A stretch of 64,000 bases of DNA from Ursus arctos. Lineage: Eukaryota; Chordata; Mammalia; Carnivora; Ursidae. The stretch's first letter is position 1, and each line of letters starts with the position of its first letter. Made by a program: the position numbers and the translations under genes. The notes below the pieces were generated by a model. That model was not told the DNA's origin and did no database searches. It worked only from the letters and a program-made list of their open reading frames with translations. Positions 34,793-45,869 of this stretch are shown here, one piece after another. The stretch covers positions 4,610,001-4,674,000 of the forward strand of contig NW_026622985.1 of assembly GCF_023065955.2 (NCBI RefSeq), in the 5' to 3' direction.

Positions 34793-35973
34793 AACCTTAA
34801 AAGCAGAAAGATAAAAGCTGCTGTGAACATTCTTGAATGAACCTTGATGTAGACATGAAGACATATGGTATCATGTTTCATGGGCAAATTCCTGGGTATG
34901 GAATTGCTGTCACATTTACAAGAAACTGCCTATTGACCAAAGCAGCGGCACTGGTTTTCTGAAGTGACCCTACATTTCCATTAGCTGTCTGTTCGAGCTG
35001 TGCATCCAGCCCTAAGCACTGTCAGTCTTTGTAAATACGGTCATTCTAGCAGATGAAAAGTGGTATCTTGTTGCATTTCTTTTATGCGTACTAACGTCGA
35101 ACACTGCTCATGTATACATTGGGCATTTACATTTTTTTCTGATGTATTATTGGTGATTCAGAAAACAGCTAATTGATTTCTACACATGACTAAATCAGTG
35201 ACATGCAAATTTAGGAGCAAAAGTGGGAGAATCACTCTTTCCGCACATGAACTGAGGCTAATCCAAAAGAGGTTGGCAGAGCGAAAGATATAAATCAGGA
35301 ATGAGATGGGGCACCATCAGTATAGTGATGCTGAACATTCCAAGTGTGTGTTAGATTCCATTCCTGAGTCCCAGTGGTTTTCTTGATTGTGTGTTCTGTT
35401 CCACTATAAGCTTCCTTTTCTTGCTTAAACAAGCTCAAAATAGTTTCTGTTATATTCTATCAAAACCAACTTAAATAATCCCCAAATTGTTTGAGTATTA
35501 ATTTTTTAGCCTATTACAAATATTCATCTCTTAGTTTCTCTGTGTATTGGAAGTTGCAGAAAGGATCTTTACCTGAGTATTTTATGTATCTTAATTTAAC
35601 CTATCTTAATTAAAATAAATCAAAACATGTACGACAAACACAGCCTTCAGCAGCATTCCAGTGATTTTCAAGGAAATATCTAATAATGTGTCTTTTGCAG
35701 ATTTTTAGGGAAAATATAGTTGGCCCAAACAGAAGTCTTATTGCATTAGCTAAGATTTCCAGTAGGATATTGAATAGCAGTGGGGAGACAGGATATCTTT
35801 ACCTTGTTTCTGATCTTAGGGAAAAAGCAACCAGTTTCGCACCATTAGGTAAATATTAGCTGAAGGATTTTTGTAAATGTTTTCTATCATGGTCAGGAAG
35901 TTTCCTTCTAATTTTAGTTTTCTGAGAACTTTTTTCATGAAAAAGTCCAGGGGTGATGGATTTTTTTAATTTC

Positions 35974-36023
35974 TTTTGCATCTATTAACATGATCATATT
36001 TTGCATCTATTAACATGATCATA
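35974..36023. repeat. 25-bp perfect tandem duplication
   Basis: The 25-nt segment beginning ttttgcatctattaac occurs at 35974-35998 and again, without change, at 35999-36023. It lies at the L1 ORF2 position normally written 'ctgcatctattgagatgatcat'. This is a later duplication inside an old element. Confidence 0.95.
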
Positions 36024-37591
36024 TGATTTTCTTTTTTTTGACTATTGATGTAATGAATTAAAATAACTGTTTTTCCAATGTTAACTAGACTTGGCTATCT
36101 GGACTATATTCTACTTGGTCATGGTATATATTTCTTTATACACATTGTTAGATTCAGTATGGTGTTGAGGATTTTTACATTTAGTTTATGAGAGACATTG
36201 GCCTTTTCTAGAATGTCTTTGTCTAGTATTACTATTAGGGTAATGGTGGACTCATAGGATGAGGTAGGAAGTGTTCATTTCTCTTCTATTTTTTTTACAG
36301 ATTGTAGAGAATTGGCACCATTTCTTCCTTAAATGTCTTGTAGACTTCACCAATGAAAACATCTGAGCCTGTCACTTTCTGTTTTGGAAGTTATTAATTT
36401 TTTATTCAATTTATTTAATAAATATTAAAACTGGTAATTTGCATTTTCTCTTGGTTACTTGGCTAGGGTTTTATCAATTCTATTGACTTGTTCAAAGAAC
36501 CAGCTTTGGGTTGTGTTGATTTTCTCAACTATGTTCCTATTTTCAATTTCATTGATTTTGCTCAGACATTTTTTTCTGCTTTTTACATAGGACTTAATTT
36601 GCTCTTATTTTTCTAGTTTCCTAAAGTGTTAGCTTACATTAGTTTTTTTTTTAAACTTTTTTTAAATTTTCTAACATATGCATTCAAAGCTTTAGTGCTA
36701 CTTTCACTACATCCCACAATTTCTAATAGGTCATATTTTGTTTTCATTTAGTACAAAATATTTTTAATATCTCTTAAGACTTCTTTGATGCATTTGTTAG
36801 TTAGAATGTGATTTTTAATGTCCCCACATTTTAGGATTTGCCATCTATATTTTTGTTATTAATTTCTAGTTTAATATAATTGACGTTTGGGAGCACACTT
36901 TGTATTATTTCTATTCTTTTAAATTTAAGTTGTATTTTATAGCCCAGAATGTGGTCCATAATGGTGACTATTCCATGTAAGCCTAAGAAGCATGTGTGTT
37001 CAGCCACTGTTGGATGAAGTACTCTATAAATGTGAATTACAGCCAGTTGATTGATGGTGCTGTTCTGTTCAGCTATGTCCTTTCTGATTTTCTATCTGTT
37101 GGATCTGTCAATTACTGATAGAGGAGTGTTGAAGTCTCCAACTAGGATAGTGGATTCATCTACTTCTCTATGTAGTTCCATCAGCTTTTGGCTTATGTAT
37201 TTTGATACTCTGTCATTAAATAAGATAGTTATATCTCCTTGTAGAATTGAAGTCTTTATCATTATGAAATTCTAATCTTTATCTCTGACAATATTCCCTG
37301 CTCTGACAGCAGCTTTGACTGAAATTAATATGCCTACTTTATCTTTCTTTTGATTAGTAATAGCATGGTATAGCTTTCCCTATCCCTTTATTTTTCATCT
37401 AAATCATTATTAAGACAGGTTTCTTATAGACAACGTATAGGTAAGTCTTTTATTTTTTTTATCTACTCTGACACTCTGAAAACCTGACTTTTATTTGATG
37501 TATTTAAATTATTGGTATTTAAAGTGATATAGCTGTATTAATATCTACCACATATGGAACTGGTTTTTATTCATTGTCCTTGTTCTTTTGG

Positions 37592-37618
37592 GGTGTGTGT
37601 GTGTGTGTGTGTGTGTGT
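37592..37618. repeat. (GT)13 microsatellite
   Basis: Uninterrupted GT dinucleotides in the antisense L1. Confidence 0.95.
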
Positions 37619-37829
37619 ATTCTATTTTTCTACCTTCTCTGGCTTTATTTTAGCATTTATATGATTACACTTTCTCTCCTGTCTTATCCTATTAATTATA
37701 CTACCTTTTAAATTTTTACAGCCAGGTTCACTATTGAGTAACATTTTACTGCTTCACAGGTGGTGCAAATATATCATAATACGGCATTCCCAATGCCTTT
37801 TCCTACCTCTTAAAACATGGTTGTAATTC

Positions 37830-38625
37830 CGACCAATGGTGCATAAAGGTCCTTCTTTCCAACATTTGTTTCTTATGTTTTGAATTTTAGCCTTCTGACA
37901 GGTATGAGGTGATATCTCATTGCGGTTTTGATTTGCATTTCCCTGACAGTGATGTTGAGTATTTTTTCATGTGTCTGTTGGCTATCTATGTGTCTTCTTT
38001 GGAAGAATGTTTATTCAGATGCTCTGCCCATATTTTAATCAGATTCTTTTGTTTTATTTTGGTGTTGAGTTATATAAGTTCCTTAAATATTTGGGTATTA
38101 ATCACTTATAGGATATTTTGGATATTAATCACTTATGGGCTATATCATTTGCAAATATTTCTCCTAAATAGTAGGTTACCTTTTTGTTTTGAATGAATAT
38201 AAAGAAGATGTGGTGAGAAAAAGATAATATTATTCAGCCATAAAAAAGGAATGAAATCTTACCATTTGCAACAACATAGATGGACCTAGAGGATATAATG
38301 TTAAGTGAAATAAGTCAGTCAGAGCAAGACAAATAGAATATTGTTTCACTCATATGTGGTATTCAAGAAGCAAGACAAATGAGCAAAGAAAAAAGAGAGA
38401 GAGAGAGAGGTAAGCCAAGAAACAGACTCTTAATCATAAAGAACAAACTGGTGGTTACTGGAAGGGAGGTGCAGGTGAGGAATACAGGAAACAGATGAGG
38501 GGATTAAGAGTGCATTTACTTTGATGAGCACTAAGCAAAGTATAGAATTGTTGAATCATTATTTTGTGCACCTGAAACTGATATAATACTGTATGTTAAT
38601 TATACTTCAATTAAAAAAAAACACT
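37830..38625. mobile_element. 5'-inverted (twin-primed) young L1
   Basis: The left part (37830-38190) reads L1 ORF2 C-terminal text antisense ('gaggtgatatctcattgcggttttgatttgcatttccctgac'). The right part (38191-38625) reads the following ORF2 end and 3'-UTR in sense ('cagccataaaaaaggaatgaaatcttaccatttgcaac', 'tgcacctgaaactgatata', poly(A)). Both parts share one pair of 10-bp target-site duplications, gttgtaattc at 37820-37829 and 38626-38635, so they arrived in one event. It sits inside the older antisense L1. Confidence 0.92.
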
Positions 38626-39380
38626 GTTGTAATTCATTTCATTTGTCCATGTATTATTGTGACTAAATACATTCATGTTATTATTATTTGAACAAATTGT
38701 TTTCTCTTAGGTCAATTAAGCATAAACTAAAGGATTTTCTTTTACTTTTTATTTATTCCTTCTCTAATATTCTTCCTTTCTTTATGTATATCTGAGTTCC
38801 TGACCAACATCATTTTTCTTCTGTCTGAAGAACTTCTTTTAACATTTCTTACAAGGTAAATCTACTGGCAACAAATTACCTCAAATTTTGTTTTTCTAAG
38901 AAAGTCTTTATTTGTCCTTCATGTTTAAAAGAAAAATTTTCTGGATATAGAATTCTAGGTTGATGATTTTTTGTTTTTTGTTTTTCTTAACACTTTAAGT
39001 ATCTCACTCCATCCTCTTCTTGCTTGTATTGTCTCTGAAGAAATGTTCAATTTAATCTTTCTCCTTGTTTCTTTATAGATAAGGTGCTTTTTCCTGTGGA
39101 TTCCTTCAAGATTTCTCTTTTCCTTTTCCCCCCCCCGTAGTTTAAATATGACATGCCTAGGTACTGATTTTTGTTGTTCATCTATCCTTCTCTGTGCTTC
39201 TTGGATCTGCGTTTTGGTGTTTGAATTTTGAGAAAGTCTCAGCCATTATGACTTCAAATATTTTTTTCTGTTTTTTTCCCTTTTATTCTCTTTCTGGTAG
39301 GCCTATTACACAAGTGTTATGCATTTTATAATTGTTTGAAAGTTCTTTGACACTTCATTTTTATTATTATTATTATTATT

Positions 39381-39520
39381 AGAGAGTGGGGAGAAAGGAG
39401 CAGAGGAAGAGAGAGAGAGAAAATCTTAAGCAGACCTCACACCCAGCAGAGCCCAATGTGGGGCTTGATCTCAGGACCCTCAAATCATGACCTGAGCTGA
39501 AATCTAGAGTTGGCCACTTA
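39381..39520 (-). mobile_element. Carnivore SINE fragment inside the antisense L1
   Basis: 'gagagtggggagaaagg', 'gcagagcccaatgtggggcttgatctcaggac' and 'atcatgacctgagctgaaat' are SINE body and tRNA region. The head end is missing, and the element is flanked by TTA repeats on both sides. Confidence 0.85.
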
Positions 39521-39572
39521 TTTATTATTATTTTACTATTATTATTATTATTATTATTATTACTATTATTCA
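39520..39572. repeat. (TTA)n microsatellite
   Basis: TTA/TAT triplets with two interruptions. A shorter (TTA)n tract precedes the SINE fragment at 39360-39380, so the SINE may have inserted into or beside this tract. Confidence 0.93.
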
Positions 39573-40594
39573 TTATCTTTTTCTCTTTGCATTTCAGTTT
39601 TAAAAGTTTCTATTGATATTTCTTCAAGGTCACTGATTCTTTTTGTGGATATTCTTACATGTTGTCCACTTATTCAATTGGAGTCCTTAATTATAGTTAT
39701 TAAATATTTTTGGTCTGCTCATTCCCAAACTCTGCCACATCTGAGTTTGGTACTAGTGCTGAGTCTGTCTCTTCTTTGTCCTTTTCCCCTCCCCTTTTAG
39801 CATAGATTGTACTTGTTTATTGAAAGTTGTAAGTGATATATTGGGTAAAAGGAACTGAGCTACATAAGCTGTTAATGTGTGTTTTTGTGATGATCGGGCA
39901 GGAGTTAGGCTCTGTTTACTGTTTGCTGTAGCTGTGTGTTCAGAGGTTAAAATATGCTCTAGTGTCTTGTTTTTGTCACTCTATTATCTGTTGGTATCCT
40001 TAGAGACTCCTTCACTAGGATCTGAGGCTTGCAATTCTTTTAGCTATAACCCTATGTTATTATACAGGAGCCCTGTTAATGTGGTAGGAGGGAGGAAGGG
40101 TGGTGAGAAGCATGCTATAGTCCTAGGTGAGGTCTCAGTCTTAGTTTCCATGCAAATAGGCCTTACTAAGGAGAACAGAAAGTCTGGGTGTATTTCAAAA
40201 TGATTGTTTCCCATGAGCCTGCAGGAAGCTCCACAGAATCTCCTCTGACTGTCACTTTGAGGACCAGGTAGAAATTCTTGAGATCAACTCATGAAAGTGG
40301 AGCCTGGGGGACATAAGACTGGGGCCCTGTGGAGTTTTTTTTAACTCTCAACCATTCTGATTCCCCAGCAATCTGTGAATCACAGTTTAACATGTTCTCA
40401 TAGATTCTCACTTTAGCTGGAGACTCTGCTCCCAGCCTTCTCCCCCTATGCTGTGATTTTCCATGTACTCCTTTCTGTCTTTCCAATTTGGGGGGTAGCA
40501 ATTTCCCCTGTGGCCTCAATCATCTGATGGATCTAAAATGAGTTGTTAATTTTTAGTTTGTTGAGGTTTTCCTTTTCCTTTTTCTTTCTTTTAC

Positions 40595-40597
40595 TTT

Positions 40598-40669
<72 letters not shown>

Positions 40670-40670
40670 T
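40595..40670. repeat. (TTTC)19 microsatellite
   Basis: About 76 bp of uninterrupted TTTC, with degenerate pyrimidine flanks over 40562-40686. The purine strand is GAAA. Probably polymorphic. Confidence 0.97.
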
Positions 40671-40686
40671 TTTCTTTCCTTTCTTG

Positions 40687-42099
40687 TGAGGATAGGAGGG
40701 ATGACTTCCAAGCACTTTCTATATAGGACTAGGGCCTTCCAATTAAATCCCTACATCTAGTAACATCCAGAAATGTTTTTCGGAGTTAGCATTTCTGATC
40801 ATCTTTGCAGTAAATTGACTGTAGTCAGAGGTAAGATCATTGCATCAGCCTCAAAACCAGATCTATTGCTAGTCCTAGTCCTTCTGTTCATTTACTCAGT
40901 TTTGCTGGATATGTAGAATTAAGTCTTAGAAACTGACCATTATGCTGAGATATTGGGTCAAACGAAAGTGCCAGTAGAGTAAATAGTCTATTTCTGATCC
41001 ATCAGCATATATCATCTGGATGCTATTATGTGCAAGACAAATCCACATAGAATCTGGTGAGATATCCAATACTGTAAAGTTAGAATGATGCCTGCAACCT
41101 ACCAGGATTGAAGTAAAGGATTTCTCTTAATGAATTGTGTTCACAGAGTTAAGATGGGCCATTGGTCAATAAACCAGTAAAATAGTGATTTCCTGATTCT
41201 ACAAATCTCAAATGAGTGGTCATTACAGATGCCTAGTTTCCCAAAGGTAAGGGCCATGTCTCTCATGGTCACCCTTCTATCCCCTGTACATAGTATCAGA
41301 ATGGCATGGAACAGCTTCTCATAGCTACTTGTGAATTAAACAAGTAAAAGAATAAATTGTGATTTTTTTATCCAACCAGAATCCTATAAAGAGCCTGATG
41401 GCACAGCCTTAGAATTGCAGATATTGCAAGAGTGTAAGCATGTGTGTTTCGGCAGCAACTTATTTGGGGAAGGGGGTGAATGGCACAATAAATGTCACTG
41501 GATGAGCTTTGGAAGTCCTTGACCCCCAGAAATTTTGTGAAAATATTCTGCATGGACATGTGTTTGTGAGATAAGAGCCATGACTCTCATTAGCAGCTGA
41601 GACAATTATGTAACAAGCAAGAGTGTAACAGTATAAAGAGCAGGTAAATGCTCTGAGAACTCATCCTCCACCTGCAAAGTCCCCTTCTTCCAGTGAGTGG
41701 GAAACAGATATTAGAGAGTATCTATAGAGACAAAAGAGACAGATAGACATGCACAGATCTAATGCTGAGCACCAAGGAGCCCCTCCCACCATGTTCACAA
41801 TGACTCTTGAAAAGGAGGGAGAACAGACCCAGTAATTAGCAGAGGAAATGTTTTTTCTTTTAGGTTTAAGGCTGTTTGAGATATATCATTAGTATCCATT
41901 TATATAACAGATGATCAGTCCTTCCATTTTTATTTTGACATAACGTATCTACTTAACGTATTAAATTTCATCAGCTAATGAGTAATCATTGTCATTAAAC
42001 AGTTACATCACAGAAATAACAGAAAATTCAAAGTCCATAATATTTTCATTTTCATCACAGCTGACTTAGGTACTCTTCTACAGACGTCAGGTCTGGCAT
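40687..42099. other. Unique sequence, no gene seen
   Basis: About 1.4 kb, AT-rich. No repeat family or coding signal was recognised. Confidence 0.4.
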
Positions 42100-42620
42100 T
42101 TTAAGTAACATTTCATGGAGGCTGATTCTTCCCCCCTGTCCTGCTCCCCCCGCCCCCCACCGCCGCCAATTGCTCACAGGGCCTCTTCCTTTACCTTCGC
42201 CCTCTGGGGCAAAAAAAAGGCCAATATGTCTTGACTCTGTTCACCCAGAAAAGGGTAAGACTGCAAAGAGAATCAGATATAATAGACATTCAGCATACAA
42301 CTCGAGGCACCAGGAGAGAAGATATTTTTGCAAAGTTAAAAAGAGGTGGGAAGCCATCATGCCAGGGAAGGTCAGCAGCATCCTTACCCATGGCAGCCAA
42401 ATACTGCCTCACTAATTGGACCATTTACCTCCCCGAACCGTGGCAAGGGTTGCTCATCTGCACTTGTCAGACCTTTAAGCGCCTCAACTGATCAGGTGGC
42501 TTGAAACTGAAAGATTCTGTTAATTAGTGCTAATTGATTCCACCTGACATGACTTTACATTTAACTATCCACAGAATGCCCTGCTTCCTGACAGGTGAAG
42601 AATGCTTTGTATATTTGATA
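42100..42620. promoter_or_regulatory. Candidate conserved non-coding element
   Basis: Starts with a GC-rich block (ccccccgccccccaccgccgcc, 42147-42168) resembling Sp1/KLF boxes. Further on it carries three CAGGTG/CACCTG E-boxes within about 105 bp (42493-42498, 42541-42546, 42592-42597). Homeobox-type TTAATTAG and CTAATTG words lie between them (about 42520-42536). No repeat similarity was recognised. Function is inferred only from motif clustering. Confidence 0.22.
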
Positions 42621-43619
42621 GATAGGGAAAAATAAAAGGCCCTGGATTAAATAGGGAGAAAAGCACATAATTTTAGTAGGGCAAACCAACATCCATGGAT
42701 TTTTTTGTATGTCTCTCTGACTCCCTAAGTTCACAGTCTTTTGCTGGGACAGTTTGTCCACATGTGGCTCTGAGAATTGCCCGGTGAAGCCAGGGTCTAT
42801 TCCTAGAAGGGGTGGGAAACCACAGAGCTTGTCAGGAAGCTTTGATTATTAGACAATACTGTTTCCTGGGAGATTAAGATGCATATGCTAAGCATATCGT
42901 ATATTATTAGACATTATATATATTTTACTCAGAACATAATATTTTTAAATTAGCAACTCAATACATGTTATAAAACTACTGCTCATCACAATCCTGCCCC
43001 CATATATGATTAAAAGCATAAGTACTAAATTCTATTTATCTTGTTCTACTTTTCTCATTCATTAACAGCAGTTTTGCCCCAGCAAGACATGTCAGGCGAG
43101 CAGAACGCACTTTGCGCATTTGGCAAATGTATCCTTCTAGCATGACTGGAAGCACTTGAGGAACCCTTAAAAGTGAATAGCATGAATAGCAATTGGAGAG
43201 ACATTCTAGAAAAATTAGTGTGGACACAAGTTCCCATACCTACATTCAAGAAGCTCAGAGCTCTTTAGGATCTAACAACTTGTCCAAAAAAACCCAGCCA
43301 GACCTCATTTCTGTCCTGTGTCCCATTATGCTGCTGGGGGTGTCTCAGACAGAGGATATGGCTACATATCCATGGAGTCTTGTGTCTTTACCTTAGTGAT
43401 TTGGGGTTGCGTTGCTTTGCGGAAGCATCTTAAGGTAAAGCTTTGGGAGTTTCTTTTTTTTTTTTTTTTGTAAGGGCCAATTACACAGAGTCGCAGATTA
43501 CATTCTCTTGGAAATATTCTAAGAAGCATAAATGGACATGTGTTCCTGGAAGGCAAGTGATAGCAAATATCAAGATTCTATGTATATGTAGTCCCTTTAA
43601 ATGTATCCACCTATGTCCT
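42621..43619. other. Unique sequence; poly(T) near 43453
   Basis: About 1 kb. A T17 run lies at 43453-43469. No recognised gene or repeat. Confidence 0.4.
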
Positions 43620-44165
43620 TCATTGGGTATAACTTACCCACTGAAATATACAGTACATAACATATATAATTAGTTCATATTACACATGAAATATAGTATA
43701 TATATTATACATACCACATACACGTGTGTGTATGTGGTATGTGTATCTTTTGACCTAATGAAGCCATTCCTAGGAAATTTTCCTAGAGTGACAATTGAAC
43801 AAACATGCATAGATAGGTATAGAAAAAAGTTTACTGAGGCTGTGTTGCAATCATGAATAATAGGAACTGCTCTCCATGAATGGAAATAAGTTATGGAAAT
43901 AAATAAATCACAGTGCATCCATCCAAAAGAAAAGTTTTCATCCATCAGTGATGATGATGCAGAATTATTTATCCATATAAAAAGGTCTCAAAAAGATTTA
44001 GCTGAGAGAAAAAAAAATCACTGTGTGTAATAATACAGTGTTATATACATTGAGAGAGAAAACAGCTGAAAAGAACTTTATTAAAATGTCAATCTCCAAT
44101 GGAGATTGTTTTAACTTTCTTGTAATATTTAATGCTTTGAAATTATATTTATAATCATAAATAAG
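43620..44165 (+). mobile_element. Old L1M 3' fragment (probable)
   Basis: 'atgaagccattcctaggaaattttcctagagtgacaattgaacaaac', 'gtttactgaggctgtgttgcaatcatgaataataggaac' and 'tggaaataaataaatcacagtgcatcc' follow L1M ORF2-end text (ccagcaattcctcttctagg… gcagcattatttataatag… taaattatggtacatcc). 'gtaatatttaatgctttg' fits the 3'-UTR. Very decayed. Confidence 0.45.
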
Positions 44166-44180
44166 ACAATAAATCTGCTT

Positions 44181-44205
44181 TCTTTAAGATTTTATTTATT
44201 TATTT

Positions 44206-44238
<33 letters not shown>

Positions 44239-44385
44239 CAAGTGTTGGGGCAGAGGGAGAGGGACAAGCAGACTCTTCGCTGAGCACAGAGCCCGACACG
44301 GGACTCAATCTCACCACCGCGACATTATAACCTAAGCTGAAATCAAGTGTCAGATGCTCAGCCAACTGAGCCACCCAGATACCCC
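44181..44385 (-). mobile_element. Carnivore tRNA-Lys SINE
   Basis: 'tctttaagattttatttatttatttatttg', a long GA run, and head 'gagccacccagataccc'. It ends about 10 bp before the (TTTC)n tract that marks the 3' end of the RPS6 pseudogene. Confidence 0.93.
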
Positions 44386-44399
44386 AAACTATTCTCTTT

Positions 44400-44400
<1 letters not shown>

Positions 44401-44451
<51 letters not shown>

Positions 44452-44453
44452 TC
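44401..44453. repeat. (TTTC)13, former poly(A) tail
   Basis: Pure TTTC at the 3' end of the minus-strand RPS6 pseudogene, where its poly(A) (poly(T) on the plus strand) should be. It is best explained as a degenerated, expanded tail. Confidence 0.93.
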
Positions 44454-44963
44454 ATGTCCTATCTTATTTGTCAGCCTTAAAAAAAATCTCATTTTTGACT
44501 GCACTCAGACTTAAAGATAGAAGCTCTCAGAGGACAACCGCTGTCTCTTGGTGATCTGTTCCTGGCATTTTTCTTTGGCTTCCTTCATTCTCCTGGCCAG
44601 AAGTTCAGCATATTCTGCAGCCTCTTCCTTATTTTTCTTAGTGTGCTGTCTCTTCAGAGCAATACACTGACGTTTGTGTTGGAGGACAGGTGGAGCAGCA
44701 AGATGCTGAATCTTGGGCACTTTGGTTTAGGTTCCTTACCTTCTTGTGTAGGGGCTTTCTCACAGCATAGTGGCAGACATCATCTTCTCTAGAGAGACAG
44801 AAAAGTTTGCAGGTTCGGCTAGTTCTTTTGGGCCCCAAGCAATGAGGCACAGTAATATAAGTGAGTCTAGGACAACCCTTCTCCCCTTTCTTTAACAATG
44901 ACCAAGTTAAGACCATTGAGATTGACATCCACAACGCAACCCCAAACTGATTTGTGCTTTCTT

Positions 44964-45164
44964 TTTTTTTTTTAAAGATTTCATTTTTATTTATTTGACA
45001 GAGATAGAGACAGCCAGCGAGAGAGGGAACACAAGCAGGGGGAGTGGGAGAGGAAGAAGCAGGCTCATAGCGGAGGAGCCTGACGTGGGTCTCGATCCCA
45101 TAACGCTGGGATCACGCCCTGAGCCGAAGTCAGACGCTTAACCGCTGTGCCACCCAGGCGCCCC
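44964..45164 (-). mobile_element. Young arctoid-type SINE inside the RPS6 pseudogene
   Basis: Complete copy: 'cagccagcgagagaggg', 'ggatcacgccctgagccgaag', head 'gtgccacccaggcgcccc'. A perfect 16-bp duplication tgatttgtgctttctt occurs at 44948-44963 and 45165-45180. The duplicated target is RPS6 pseudogene sequence, so the SINE is younger than the pseudogene. Confidence 0.98.
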
Positions 45165-45493
45165 TGATTTGTGCTTTCTTTCTCCAGTCCTCATTGGTCT
45201 GTAGCAGGAATGCCCCTGACTCAGCAGCAGGCAGACATGGCCATGGGTCAGGACACCGTGCTTCATGGGTAAGACTTGTTTATCATTGCCACCACTGGTC
45301 CAGACCACATAACCCTTTCATTCTTCATCCAGAGTATCAGCAACAACTTCTGCGGCCATACACTTCTCATAAAAAGTACTAAGTTTGCATTCATCATCCA
45401 CTTCAATGAGTCTTTGGCAGCCAGAAGTTGGGAAAGAGATGTTCAGCTTCATCCTAAAGTAGACTACCACCTCCGGGGCGTCATGAAAAAAAG

Positions 45494-45869
45494 CATCTAT
45501 TTTCATTTTACAGAGAAAACCCCACATACAGGACACATTTGAAATAGCAAAATAATGGAAAATAAGGAGGCAACAGGGGATTTTAACTGCTACCCACCCC
45601 CGGACACTGCCAGCCTACCCACCTGCTGGGCGCAAAGGCCCGTCCAGTGCCTGGGCAAACAGGAGTTCTCACAGCTCCTTGCTGGATACTCACTCCCAGA
45701 GCTGGGTATTGTGCAAGCATTTCTTTTCAGGTCTGCAGCTTAGCAACCACTCAGCTCAGTGATTGTTCCTTTACATTTCCACTGTGTCCAATGACTCCCA
45801 TTCAACCACCTGGGTAGTGATCCACTGTTTTCATGTAGAAAGTTATACCTGCTGAAAGAAATGACAGAT
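45494..45869. other. Unique sequence, no feature seen
   Basis: About 375 bp. A GC-richer patch at 45590-45700 has no recognised motif. Confidence 0.4.

Larger units (their letters stand above)
34112..40110 (-). mobile_element. Old, nearly full-length antisense L1
   Basis: Reading left to right gives L1 backwards. 3'-UTR: 'tttattgaaatataatgcacat' (34130). ORF2 end: 'ttcattcagcataatagtt' (34404) and 'cctgggtatggaattgctgtcac' (34890). RT region: 'gatattgaatagcagtggggag' (35770). Then 'caaagaaccagctttggg' (36495), the endonuclease region 'gtgttgaagtctccaactag' (37130), and 5' region 'acatttcttacaaggtaaatctactgg' (38850) and 'tcagccattatgacttcaaatatt' (39240). The order is collinear, so this is one element. 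It is broken by SINEs and by a younger L1, and carries many stops. Confidence 0.87.
44401..45493 (-). pseudogene. RPS6: Processed pseudogene of ribosomal protein S6
   Basis: The parent encodes a protein of the small (40S) ribosomal subunit. Minus-strand translation gives MKLNISFP…GCQ.LIEVDDE from the ATG at 45452, then SGGNDKQ…LTHG.V, VLTW-type text, LGPKR.SR..KLF.LS.EDDV, and [20 protein letters not shown] near the end, all in RPS6 order. There are no introns, a 5'-UTR-like segment to about 45493, a stop at 44489-44491, and a 3'-UTR-like AATAAGAT ending near 44460. It is dead: Trp is TGA at 45318-45320, several single-base frameshifts lie between 44500 and 44920, and a SINE interrupts it. 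The tail is now a (TTTC)n tract. Confidence 0.96.

Noticed and set aside
37051..38196. Membrane-like hydrophobic frames on the plus strand
   Set aside because: These are the antisense of L1 ORF2. The hydrophobicity comes from T-rich antisense codons.
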